Shown here one piece after another: positions 1 to 4,887 of a stretch of 5,069 bases of DNA. How positions within the stretch are numbered: position 1 is the stretch's first letter; the number at the start of each line of letters is the position of its first letter. A model generated the notes under the pieces. It was not told the DNA's origin. It was given only the letters and a program-made list of their open reading frames with translations, and made no database searches. The position numbers and the translations under genes are program-made. Location of the stretch: positions 1 through 5,069 of the forward strand of contig JABCYT010000332.1 in NCBI GenBank assembly GCA_013290035.1, given 5' to 3'. This DNA comes from Alphaproteobacteria bacterium. GTDB taxonomy: Bacteria; Pseudomonadota; Alphaproteobacteria; Reyranellales; Reyranellaceae.

Positions 1-363
1 GAGGCGGTCGCCACGACGATCCGCGCCCTGGCCGCCGAGGAGGGGGCGAAATGGGCCGGCAGCTTCGGCGGCGACGTCGCGGGCCTTCGTGCGCTGGCCG
101 AGACGGTGTGGGCCGGCGGCGGCGGCGGCATGGACATCCAGGTCCTCGACCAGACCGACGATCGCCTCGCCTTCAACGTGACCCGCTGCAGATACGCGGA
201 ATTCTTCAAGGAGCTCGGCCTGACGGATCTCGGCGCCCTCATCCATTGCAGCCGCGATCACGCCATGGTCGCGGGCTTCAACGACGACCTCGAGCTCACG
301 CGCAGCCAGACGATCATGCAGGGCGGCAGCTGCTGCGACTTTCGCTTCCGGAGGAAGGACTGA
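1..363 (+). CDS. ATC hydrolase-family protein, 5'-truncated by the window edge
   Basis: The reading frame is open from the first base and ends at TGA 361-363, giving the C-terminal 120 residues. The block from about residue 47 to 117 looks like the L-2-amino-thiazoline-4-carboxylic acid hydrolase family (Pfam ATC_hydrolase). It has FNVTRCRYAEFF (residues 58-69), LGALIHCSRD (77-86) and TRSQTIMQGGSCCDFRF (100-116), with conserved-looking Cys63, Cys83 and Cys112. The characterised pseudomonad enzyme opens the thiazoline ring to N-carbamoyl-L-cysteine in cysteine synthesis from ATC; many family members are uncharacterised, so the substrate here is unknown. The residues before the domain are helical and Ala-rich, with a run of five Gly (39-43) as a linker. 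No signal peptide can be judged because the start is missing. The stop overlaps the next start (TGATG), so the two genes are almost certainly co-transcribed and translationally coupled. Family call is fairly sure, function is not. Confidence 0.82.
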   Translation, partial: EAVATTIRALAAEEGAKWAGSFGGDVAGLRALAETVWAGGGGGMDIQVLDQTDDRLAFNVTRCRYAEFFKELGLTDLGALIHCSRDHAMVAGFNDDLELTRSQTIMQGGSCCDFRFRRKD

Positions 364-899
364 TGACCGGTGTGCTCGACGACTACCTGGTGGATCCCAG
401 GCGATCGCTCCTGGACAAGACGCGGATACAGGCTCAGGTCCTGGTGCCGGTGCTGCGCGCCTTGCGCGCCGAGCTGGGGAAGGACCAGGCCGACGCCATC
501 GTGCGGCAGGCCTTGCGTGACTGGTCGAAGGCGCTGTTCGCCGCCATCGGCGAGGCCATCGAGGGCAGCCCGCGGCACAAATGGGCAACCCTGCAAGGCG
601 CCTTGAACGAGGTTTCTGCGAGGGAGGTCGAGTTCGAGATCAAGCGCCACGACGAGGAGGCGCTGGACATCGACGTGACGCGCTGCCGCTTTGCCGAATT
701 CTTTCGCGCCCTGGACGAACCCGAGCTGGGCGCGCTGTTGATCTGCGAGACCGATGTCGACATCGCCTCGGCCGGCGGGGACGAGGTGAGCCTCGAGCGC
801 GCCCAGACGATCATGCACGGGGCGCCGAGCTGCACCTTCCGCTACAAGTTCGCGCCGCGTCATGGTCTTCCGGACCGCGGGTGTCCCGCCCGCTCATGA
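363..899 (+). CDS. ATC hydrolase-family protein, second tandem paralogue
   Basis: This encodes 178 residues and starts at the ATG inside TGATG. A strong Shine-Dalgarno, GGAGGAAGG (350-358), lies 4 nt upstream of that ATG within the end of the previous gene. Residues 1-85 are mostly helical and charged. Residues 89-161 are the ATC_hydrolase-like domain: DVTRCRFAEFF (104-114), LGALLICETD (122-131), RAQTIMHG (146-153) and CTFRY (157-161). By hand alignment it shares about 28 of 73 positions with the domain of the preceding gene, so it is an old, diverged duplicate rather than a recent copy. The Cys positions 109, 129 and 157 match those of the neighbour. The two products may form a hetero-oligomer or act on related substrates; this is inference. 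The last 11 residues (168-178) and the stop codon are encoded by the left arm and loop of a palindromic repeat, so the native C-terminus was probably near residue 165. The N-terminal half has no motif I can name. Confidence 0.85.
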   Translation: MTGVLDDYLVDPRRSLLDKTRIQAQVLVPVLRALRAELGKDQADAIVRQALRDWSKALFAAIGEAIEGSPRHKWATLQGALNEVSAREVEFEIKRHDEEALDIDVTRCRFAEFFRALDEPELGALLICETDVDIASAGGDEVSLERAQTIMHGAPSCTFRYKFAPRHGLPDRGCPARS

Positions 900-951
900 T
901 CATACGCGCATGTGAATGCGCTTAAGCGGGCGGGACGCCCGCGGTCCAAGA
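866..951. repeat. Palindromic intergenic repeat, copy 1
   Basis: This is a long inverted repeat. Arm 872-894 pairs with 925-947 over 23 bp with one T.G wobble (882/937). Beyond a 2-nt bulge (870-871), a further 4 bp pair (866-869 with 948-951). The 30-nt loop contains its own hairpin, GCGCAT (906-911) with ATGCGC (916-921) around GTGA. The same arm sequence recurs in copy 2 (2444-2512), which marks it as a dispersed element and not a chance terminator. It lies between convergent genes, and neither side has a T-tract, so factor-independent termination in the classical form is not supported, although the structure could still stop or protect both mRNAs. I do not recognise a named family. It resembles REP or RIME-type palindromes in general design. 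Confidence 0.9.
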
Positions 952-957
952 GCGCGA

Positions 958-1437
958 TCAGCGCAACGCCTTGCGCATGTTGATCGAGGTCGGATGGTCG
1001 AAGCCCTCATGCGCCTCGCGCGAGATCTCGACATAGCCCAGCGAGGTGAACAGCCGCTGGTTCTCGGCGAGCGCGATGCGCACGCCCAGCCGCACGCCGG
1101 CAAGCTCGCGGCGCCGCGCCTCGTCCTCGACGGCCTCGATCAAGCGACGAGCGACGCCCTGGCCGCGCGCCGCCGGCACGACCGACAGCCGGCCGAAATA
1201 AAGATCGTCCTCGATCAGCTTGAGCATGACGCAGCCGACGATCTCGCCATTCCGCTCCGCGATGATGGCGCCCGATTCGTGGGCGAGCTCGGCGGCGATG
1301 CCGTCCGCCGTCTCACGGAAGGCGCCCGGTTCGGGCACGAGCTTGCCGCGATATTCCTCGAACGACGCGGCGATGATCGCGGCGACCGTTGGCGCATCGA
1401 CCGCGGTCGCGGCCCGCAGGATAAGACTGTCGCTCAT
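958..1437 (-). CDS. GNAT-family N-acetyltransferase
   Basis: The product has 159 residues, beginning at ATG 1437-1435 and ending at TGA 960-958. A purine-rich GAGAAAGAG just upstream of the start (minus strand) can serve as ribosome-binding site; the frame stays open further upstream, but that extension is only antisense to the neighbouring dioxygenase gene. The GCN5-related acetyltransferase fold is indicated by the beta4 region LYFGRLSVVPAARGQG (79-94), with the acetyl-CoA pyrophosphate-binding loop R91-G-Q-G-V-A96 followed by helix RRLIEAVEDEARRR (97-110), and by the beta5/C-terminal part NQRLFTSLGYVEI (126-138). It transfers an acetyl group from acetyl-CoA to an amine; the acceptor (small molecule, peptide or protein) cannot be told. 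It is probably cytosolic. It is divergent from the dioxygenase gene and convergent with the ATC-hydrolase pair, so it is likely a single-gene unit. The 3' end lies just 6 bp beyond the palindromic repeat. Confidence 0.9.
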   Translation of the reverse strand: MSDSLILRAATAVDAPTVAAIIAASFEEYRGKLVPEPGAFRETADGIAAELAHESGAIIAERNGEIVGCVMLKLIEDDLYFGRLSVVPAARGQGVARRLIEAVEDEARRRELAGVRLGVRIALAENQRLFTSLGYVEISREAHEGFDHPTSINMRKALR

Positions 1438-1482
1438 GGTCTCTTTCTCGCGTAGGCTTGCGGCAAAAGTGAGGAAAAGCCA

Positions 1483-2313
1483 ATGGGCTACCAGACGATC
1501 GAGGTGCGCAAGCTCACGCCCTGCATCGGCGCGGAAATCTTCGGTGTCGATCTTGCCAAACCACTGGGCAACCAGGCCTTCCAGGAAATCCACGACGCGC
1601 TGATGGCGAACCTGGTGATCTTCTTCCGCGACCAGGAGCTCAGCCACGAGCAGCACAAGGCGTTCGGCCGCCGCTTCGGCGAACTGCACCTGCATCCTAC
1701 CTCGTCGCGCGGCGGCGAGCATCCGGAGATCCTGGTCATCAAGGCCGACGAGAAGTCCAAGCATGTCGCCGGCGAGGAATGGCATTCCGACGTCAGTTGC
1801 GATGCCGAACCGCCGATGGGCAGCATCCTCTACATGAAGGAGCTGCCGCCCGACGGCGGCGGCAACACCCTGTTCGCCAACATGTACCGCGCCTACGAGA
1901 CGCTCTCGCCGCCGATCCAGAGACTGTGCGAGAGCCTGACGGCGATCCATGACGGCGCGCAGGTCTATGGCGGCCGCTTCGGCCATACGCCGAAGGAGGG
2001 CGGCTTCCCGCGCCACGAGCATCCGGTGGTGCGCACGCATCCGGTGACCGGCCGCAAGGCGCTTTACGTCAACCGGAACTTCACCACGCAGATCGCCGGC
2101 CTGCGCAGAAACGAGAGCGATGCGCTGCTGGACATGCTTTACCGCCACAGCGAGACGCCGGAATTCCAGTGCCGCTTCGCCTGGCAGCCCAACTCCATTG
2201 CCTTCTGGGACAACCGCGCTGCCAGGCATCACGCCATGTGGGACTACTTCCCGCACAAGCGGCTGGGCTATCGCGTCACGGTCAAGGGCGACAAGCCGTT
2301 CTATCGCGCATAG
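1483..2313 (+). CDS. TauD/TfdA-family Fe(II)/2-oxoglutarate-dependent dioxygenase
   Basis: The 276-residue product is close to the usual length of taurine dioxygenase (about 283). The start ATG has GAGGAAA (1471-1477) 5 nt upstream. The iron triad is intact: H101 and D103 in WHSDVS, and distal H249 in WDNRAARHHA. The 2-oxoglutarate-binding arginine equivalents are R260 and R264 in the segment after PHKR. Other family blocks are FGELHLHP (65-72), PVVRTHPVTGRKALYVN (181-197), FTTQI (200-204) and the C-terminal GDKPFYRA. Such enzymes hydroxylate a substrate while decarboxylating 2-oxoglutarate to succinate; TauD itself releases sulfite from taurine. Compared with E. coli TauD (from memory), the taurine contacts H70 and R270 are kept (H71, R264), but Y73 and N95 are replaced by S74 and G97. 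The substrate is therefore likely a different sulfonate, sulfate ester or carboxylate. It is cytosolic. Only 45 bp separate it from the divergent GNAT start, and I see no convincing promoter there. Confidence 0.93.
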   Translation: MGYQTIEVRKLTPCIGAEIFGVDLAKPLGNQAFQEIHDALMANLVIFFRDQELSHEQHKAFGRRFGELHLHPTSSRGGEHPEILVIKADEKSKHVAGEEWHSDVSCDAEPPMGSILYMKELPPDGGGNTLFANMYRAYETLSPPIQRLCESLTAIHDGAQVYGGRFGHTPKEGGFPRHEHPVVRTHPVTGRKALYVNRNFTTQIAGLRRNESDALLDMLYRHSETPEFQCRFAWQPNSIAFWDNRAARHHAMWDYFPHKRLGYRVTVKGDKPFYRA

Positions 2314-2321
2314 GGAGACTC

Positions 2322-2441
2322 ATGGCGGACACGGTCGAGAAGATCGCCGATGGCGCGCTGGGCGATCACTGCCACCAGTCGACGCCGCGCCAGCCGACCA
2401 AGGCGCAGTATGCGGAGCTGATCGAGGAGAGCTGGGGCTAA
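2322..2441 (+). CDS. Small ORF, 39 residues, unknown function
   Basis: The ORF begins 8 nt after the dioxygenase stop, with a good ribosome-binding site, AGGGAG (2312-2317), overlapping that stop codon and 4 nt from the ATG. It ends at TAA 2439-2441, immediately before the palindromic repeat. The protein is hydrophilic and acidic overall, with a helical-looking start (ADTVEKIADGAL), a central D15-H16-C17-H18 cluster that could bind metal, a Pro-rich stretch (TPRQP, 21-25) and a helical end (KAQYAELIEESW). It has no signal peptide or membrane segment. I do not recognise the family. The well-placed ribosome-binding site, codon use in keeping with its neighbours, and tight spacing argue that it is translated with the dioxygenase. 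It could equally be a remnant of a larger gene truncated by the repeat, whose left arm abuts its stop codon. Confidence 0.55.
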   Translation: MADTVEKIADGALGDHCHQSTPRQPTKAQYAELIEESWG

Positions 2442-2443
2442 GG

Positions 2444-2512
2444 TCTTCCGGACCGCGAGCGTCCCGCTGGCCTAAGCAGTCCGAGCGAGCGGGACGCTCG
2501 CGGTCCGGAAGA
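2444..2512. repeat. Palindromic intergenic repeat, copy 2
   Basis: This is a perfect 25-bp inverted repeat: 2444-2468 pairs with 2488-2512 around a 19-nt loop. Its outer arm sequence, from TCTTCCGGACCGCG inward, is the same as in copy 1 at 866-951. Relative to copy 1 the arms differ at paired positions in a compensatory way: G880-C939 becomes A2458-T2498, C890-G929 becomes T2468-A2488, and the T882.G937 wobble becomes C2460-G2496. The element fills most of the gap between the small ORF stop (2441) and the Shine-Dalgarno of the SDR gene (2517-2522). No T-tract follows it. In RNA it would form a very stable hairpin between two same-strand genes, so it may stabilise the upstream message or attenuate readthrough into the SDR gene. 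Confidence 0.93.
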
Positions 2513-2528
2513 GCATGAGGAGAAACGA

Positions 2529-3311
2529 ATGAAAGTCAAAGACAAGGTCTGCGTCGTCACCGGCGCGGCGGGCGGCATCGGCGAGGCGATCGCGCGGCGC
2601 TACGCCAGGGAGGGCGCCAAGGGAGTGGTCGTGGCCGACCGCGATGCCGGCCGCCTGGAGGCCGTCGCCCGGGACATCAAGGGCATGGCCGTCGCCTGCG
2701 ACGTCGCCCGGGAAGCCGACATCCGCCATCTCGTCGCCGAGGCCGAGCGGCAGTACGGGCCGGTCGACGTCTTCTTCTCCAACGCCGGCATCGGCCGCGG
2801 CGGGCACGAGGATGCCAGCGACAAGGATTGGGCCGATTCGTGGGCGATCCACGTCATGGCCCATGTCTATGCCGCGCGCGTCCTGGTGCCCGGCATGCTG
2901 CAGCGAAAGTCGGGCTATCTGCTCAACACCGCCAGCGCTGCCGGACTCCTGGCCTCGATGGGCTCGGCGCCCTACGGCGTCACCAAGCACGCCGCGGTGG
3001 CCCTGGCCGAGCATCTGTCGATCCAGTACGGCGACAAGGGCATCTGCGTCTCGGTGCTCTGCCCGCAGGCGGTCGACACCAACATGCTGCGCATGGCGGG
3101 CGCCACCGCGGCGTCGGTCGACGGCGTCCTCAACACCGATGCGGTGGCGCAGACCGTGATCGACGTCATGGGCGCCGAGACCTTCCTGATCCTGCCGCAT
3201 CCCGAGGTGAAGGAGTACCTGACGCGCAAGACCGGCGACTACGACCGCTGGCTGCGCGGCATGCGCCGGCTGCGCGACAAGAGCGGCGAGGGGCAGGGGC
3301 GGCGCACATGA
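2529..3311 (+). CDS. Short-chain dehydrogenase/reductase (classical SDR), NAD(H)-type
   Basis: The product has 260 residues, a typical classical SDR length. The start ATG has GAGGAG (2517-2522) 6 nt upstream. The Rossmann dinucleotide-binding motif is TGAAGGIG (11-18). Asp37 at the end of beta2 (VVVADRD) favours NAD(H) over NADP(H). D58 lies in ACDVA, and NAG is at 85-87. The catalytic residues S136, Y149 and K153 have the standard spacing (S in NTASAAG, YGVTK). The fourth classical catalytic residue, an Asn in alpha-E, is replaced by His108 (WAIHVMAHVY). The substrate-side C-terminal part contains FLILPHPEVKEYLTRK (219-234), a conserved-looking tail of a subfamily of uncharacterised SDRs. 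It oxidises or reduces an alcohol/carbonyl pair of unknown identity in the cytosol. Its stop overlaps the next start (ATGA), so it is translationally coupled to the thioredoxin-fold protein that follows. Confidence 0.92.
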   Translation: MKVKDKVCVVTGAAGGIGEAIARRYAREGAKGVVVADRDAGRLEAVARDIKGMAVACDVAREADIRHLVAEAERQYGPVDVFFSNAGIGRGGHEDASDKDWADSWAIHVMAHVYAARVLVPGMLQRKSGYLLNTASAAGLLASMGSAPYGVTKHAAVALAEHLSIQYGDKGICVSVLCPQAVDTNMLRMAGATAASVDGVLNTDAVAQTVIDVMGAETFLILPHPEVKEYLTRKTGDYDRWLRGMRRLRDKSGEGQGRRT

Positions 3312-3907
3312 GCAAAAGCGTCGATCTGTGGCTCGATCTCAAGAGCCCGTACTCCTTCCTCGCCAAGGATCCGGCCTATGCGCTGGAGAGCGAGCTCGGC
3401 GTGACGCTTCGCCTGCGCCCCTACGCGCTCGACATCAGGGGCGCCTACAACGTGGACGATCCCAAGGCGGCCGAGCGCGGCCGGCGTCGCATCAAATACC
3501 TCTATGCCGACGTCCGCCGCTTCGCCAACCAGCGCGGCATGATCATCCGCGGGCCGCAGAAGATCTTCGATTCGACACTCATCCATCTCGCCTGGATGTT
3601 TGCCGAGGCCGGCGGCAAGGGCAGGGCGCTGATCGATGCGGCCTATCCGCGCTTCTTCAAGCGCGAGCTCGACTACGAGGATCGCGCCGCCGTCGAGGCG
3701 CTCGTGAAGGAGATCGGCGTGGATCTTGCGGGCTTCGATGCCTTCGCGACGGGCGCGGGTCCGGCCCTGCTCGCCCAGCATCACGCGGAAGCTGACAAGC
3801 AGGGCGTGTTCGCCGTGCCGACCTTCGTCGTCGATGGCGAGCTGTTCTGGGGTCAGGACAGGATCGACTTCGTGCGCGCCAAGCTCGGCGCCAAGGCCGA
3901 TGGTTGA
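3308..3907 (+). CDS. DsbA-like thioredoxin-fold protein, 2-hydroxychromene-2-carboxylate isomerase / kappa-GST family
   Basis: The product has 199 residues, matching the usual length of about 200. It starts at the ATG overlapping the SDR stop (ATGA); CAGGGGC (3294-3300) lies 7 nt upstream as ribosome-binding site. The N-terminal strand and helix, LWLDLKSPYSFLA (7-19), carry S13 where HCCA isomerases and kappa GSTs have the glutathione-activating Ser, and there is no CXXC, so it is not a disulfide oxidoreductase. The all-helical insert covers about 45-160. The C-terminal GVFAVPTFVVDGELFWGQDRI (166-186) holds the thioredoxin-fold cis-Pro (P171) and the family's typical GQDR ending. Family members catalyse glutathione-dependent isomerisation in naphthalene and related aromatic degradation, but most homologues are uncharacterised. 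No ring-cleavage or aldolase genes are visible here, so an aromatic pathway is not supported by context. Coupling to the SDR suggests consecutive steps on one substrate. Confidence 0.88.
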   Translation: MSKSVDLWLDLKSPYSFLAKDPAYALESELGVTLRLRPYALDIRGAYNVDDPKAAERGRRRIKYLYADVRRFANQRGMIIRGPQKIFDSTLIHLAWMFAEAGGKGRALIDAAYPRFFKRELDYEDRAAVEALVKEIGVDLAGFDAFATGAGPALLAQHHAEADKQGVFAVPTFVVDGELFWGQDRIDFVRAKLGAKADG

Positions 3908-3985
3908 CGGCGCAGGCGTTATCGCGGAAGGTCTCGACCCCATGAAGCGACTGACGACGCTACGACTTATTGCCTGATCCCTCGT

Positions 3986-4000
3986 CCCCGCATGCCGGGG
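3986..4000. other. Small GC hairpin in the 140-bp gap before the TSUP gene
   Basis: CCCCG (3986-3990) can pair with CGGGG (3996-4000) around a 5-nt loop, CATGC; the core GCATGC is itself self-complementary. It sits in the only sizeable untranslated stretch between same-strand genes in this window (3908-4047). There is no following T-tract, so it is not a clear terminator. It may be a remnant of another palindromic repeat or simply chance in GC-rich DNA. No convincing promoter was seen in the gap. Confidence 0.3.
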
Positions 4001-4047
4001 GCCAGCGGATCGCGCCGTCGTACGTCCTCTTGCCAAGCAGTCGCGTC

Positions 4048-4812
4048 ATGATCTCCTACATCGCTTCCCTGTTCGCCGGCATCGGCCTGTGGACCGCCAT
4101 CGGCGTCACCCTGGTGGCCGGCCTGATGCGCGGGTTCGCGGGCTTCGGCTCGGCCATGCTGATGGCGCCGGTCTTCGCCATCCTCTTTGGCTCGGCCGAC
4201 ATGGTGGTGACCGTGGTGGCGATCGAGCTCGTGGTCTCCGTGCAGCTCTTCCCGCAGGTCCGCCGCCACGCCAACTGGCATGTGCTCGCCCCCATGAGCA
4301 TCGCCGCCTGCGCCGCCATGCCCGTGGGCGTGTGGTTGCTGGCGAGCGTCGACAAGAACACCATCGTGACGGTCGTCTCGGCGGTGATCGTGGCCTTCGT
4401 CGTGCTGATGTGGAGCGGCTGGAAATACACCGGCCGGCGCTCGACGGTGGCCGGCGTCGCGGTCGGCGCGGTGTCGGGCGCGATGATGGCCACCACCAGC
4501 GTCGGCGGCCCGCCGGTGCTGCTCTACCTGCTGTCGGGCAACGATCCGCCGCAGGTCAACCGGGCCAACGTCGTCACCTATTATTTCCTGACGCAGTTCC
4601 TGTTGATCGTGATCGTGCTGGCGACCGGCGTTGCCGGCTTCGACGCGCTGGCGCGCGCCGTCGTGCTGTTCCCCGTCATGGCGCTGGGCGCCTGGATCGG
4701 CGGCCGCGCGTTTCATGGCCTGGCCAGCGAAAGGCTTTACCGCAACGTGGCGCTCGTCATCCTGTTCGCCACCGGAATGTTCGGATTGCTGCGAAATTGG
4801 CTGTTGGGCTAG
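4048..4812 (+). CDS. TSUP-family (TauE/SafE) membrane permease, putative sulfite/organosulfonate exporter
   Basis: The product has 254 residues, typical for the family (about 240-270), with roughly seven or eight hydrophobic segments at about 6-26, 34-50, 52-69, 80-100, 104-123, 133-161, 178-199 and 202-220, and a last one at 232-247. The two internally repeated TSUP signature regions are present: GLMRGFAGFGSAMLMAP (25-41) and GAMMATTSVGGPPVLLYL (144-161). Members move sulfite, sulfoacetate, thiosulfate or other small anions across the inner membrane; the substrate cannot be read from sequence. I chose ATG 4048 because it leads straight into the first hydrophobic segment. A longer in-frame start at TTG 3970 would add 26 hydrophilic, Pro/Ser-rich residues and lacks a ribosome-binding site. 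The ribosome-binding site for 4048 is also weak (AAGCAG). The gap of 140 bp from the previous gene leaves operon membership open. Confidence 0.9.
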   Translation: MISYIASLFAGIGLWTAIGVTLVAGLMRGFAGFGSAMLMAPVFAILFGSADMVVTVVAIELVVSVQLFPQVRRHANWHVLAPMSIAACAAMPVGVWLLASVDKNTIVTVVSAVIVAFVVLMWSGWKYTGRRSTVAGVAVGAVSGAMMATTSVGGPPVLLYLLSGNDPPQVNRANVVTYYFLTQFLLIVIVLATGVAGFDALARAVVLFPVMALGAWIGGRAFHGLASERLYRNVALVILFATGMFGLLRNWLLG

Positions 4813-4821
4813 GCCGCCGAT

Positions 4822-4851
4822 TTGACACAGCCGGAGGTTGTGTGCGCTAAT
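4822..4851 (+). promoter_or_regulatory. Predicted sigma70-type promoter for the downstream hydrolase-like gene
   Basis: A perfect -35 hexamer TTGACA (4822-4827) is followed after 18 bp by GCTAAT (4846-4851), which matches four of six -10 positions. Transcription would begin near 4858, leaving about 30 nt of leader before the ATG at 4888. It lies in the 75-bp gap after the TSUP stop, as expected for a new transcription unit. The spacer contains a dyad, ACACAGCC (4825-4832) with GGTTGTGT (4836-4843), one G.T mismatch, overlapping the -35. This could be an operator, or chance. Confidence 0.6.
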
Positions 4852-4887
4852 TCACTGCAGCCGAACAGCCATCCGGTGGGGGTGACG

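Noticed and set aside
51..362. An upstream extension of the second ATC-hydrolase gene starting at ATG 51.
   Set aside because: It overlaps the first ATC-hydrolase gene in another frame, is Arg/Pro-rich shadow sequence, and the strong Shine-Dalgarno at 350-358 fixes the start at 363.
866..951. Palindromic repeat copy 1 as a classical Rho-independent terminator between convergent genes.
   Set aside because: There is no T-tract on either side, and the same element occurs between co-directional genes; it is better described as a dispersed palindromic repeat, though it may still affect transcript ends.
1438..1482. Divergent promoters in the 45-bp gap between the GNAT and dioxygenase genes.
   Set aside because: I found no pair of -35 and -10 hexamers with acceptable match and spacing on either strand; the promoters must lie inside the coding starts or be of another type.
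958..2256. A 432-residue minus-strand open frame extending upstream of the GNAT gene.
   Set aside because: The portion before codon MSDS is antisense to the dioxygenase gene and has no recognisable domain. The GNAT domain begins cleanly at ATG 1437 with a ribosome-binding site, so the extension is a high-GC shadow.
2828..3307. An upstream extension of the isomerase-like gene inside the SDR gene.
   Set aside because: The extension is out-of-frame translation of the SDR. The ATG at 3308 opens directly into the family's N-terminal strand, with a ribosome-binding site.
3942..3977. An 11-codon ORF, MKRLTTLRLIA, before the TSUP gene.
   Set aside because: It resembles the beginning of a signal peptide, but is too short and poorly placed relative to a GGAAGG-like site (10 nt) to call a gene; it is kept only as a note in the findings.
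3239..4036. Long minus-strand open frames antisense to the SDR, isomerase and TSUP genes (also 2472-3200 and 3967-4716).
   Set aside because: They mirror the codon structure of strongly recognisable plus-strand genes and are rich in Arg, His and Asp typical of high-GC antisense frames, with no domain motifs.
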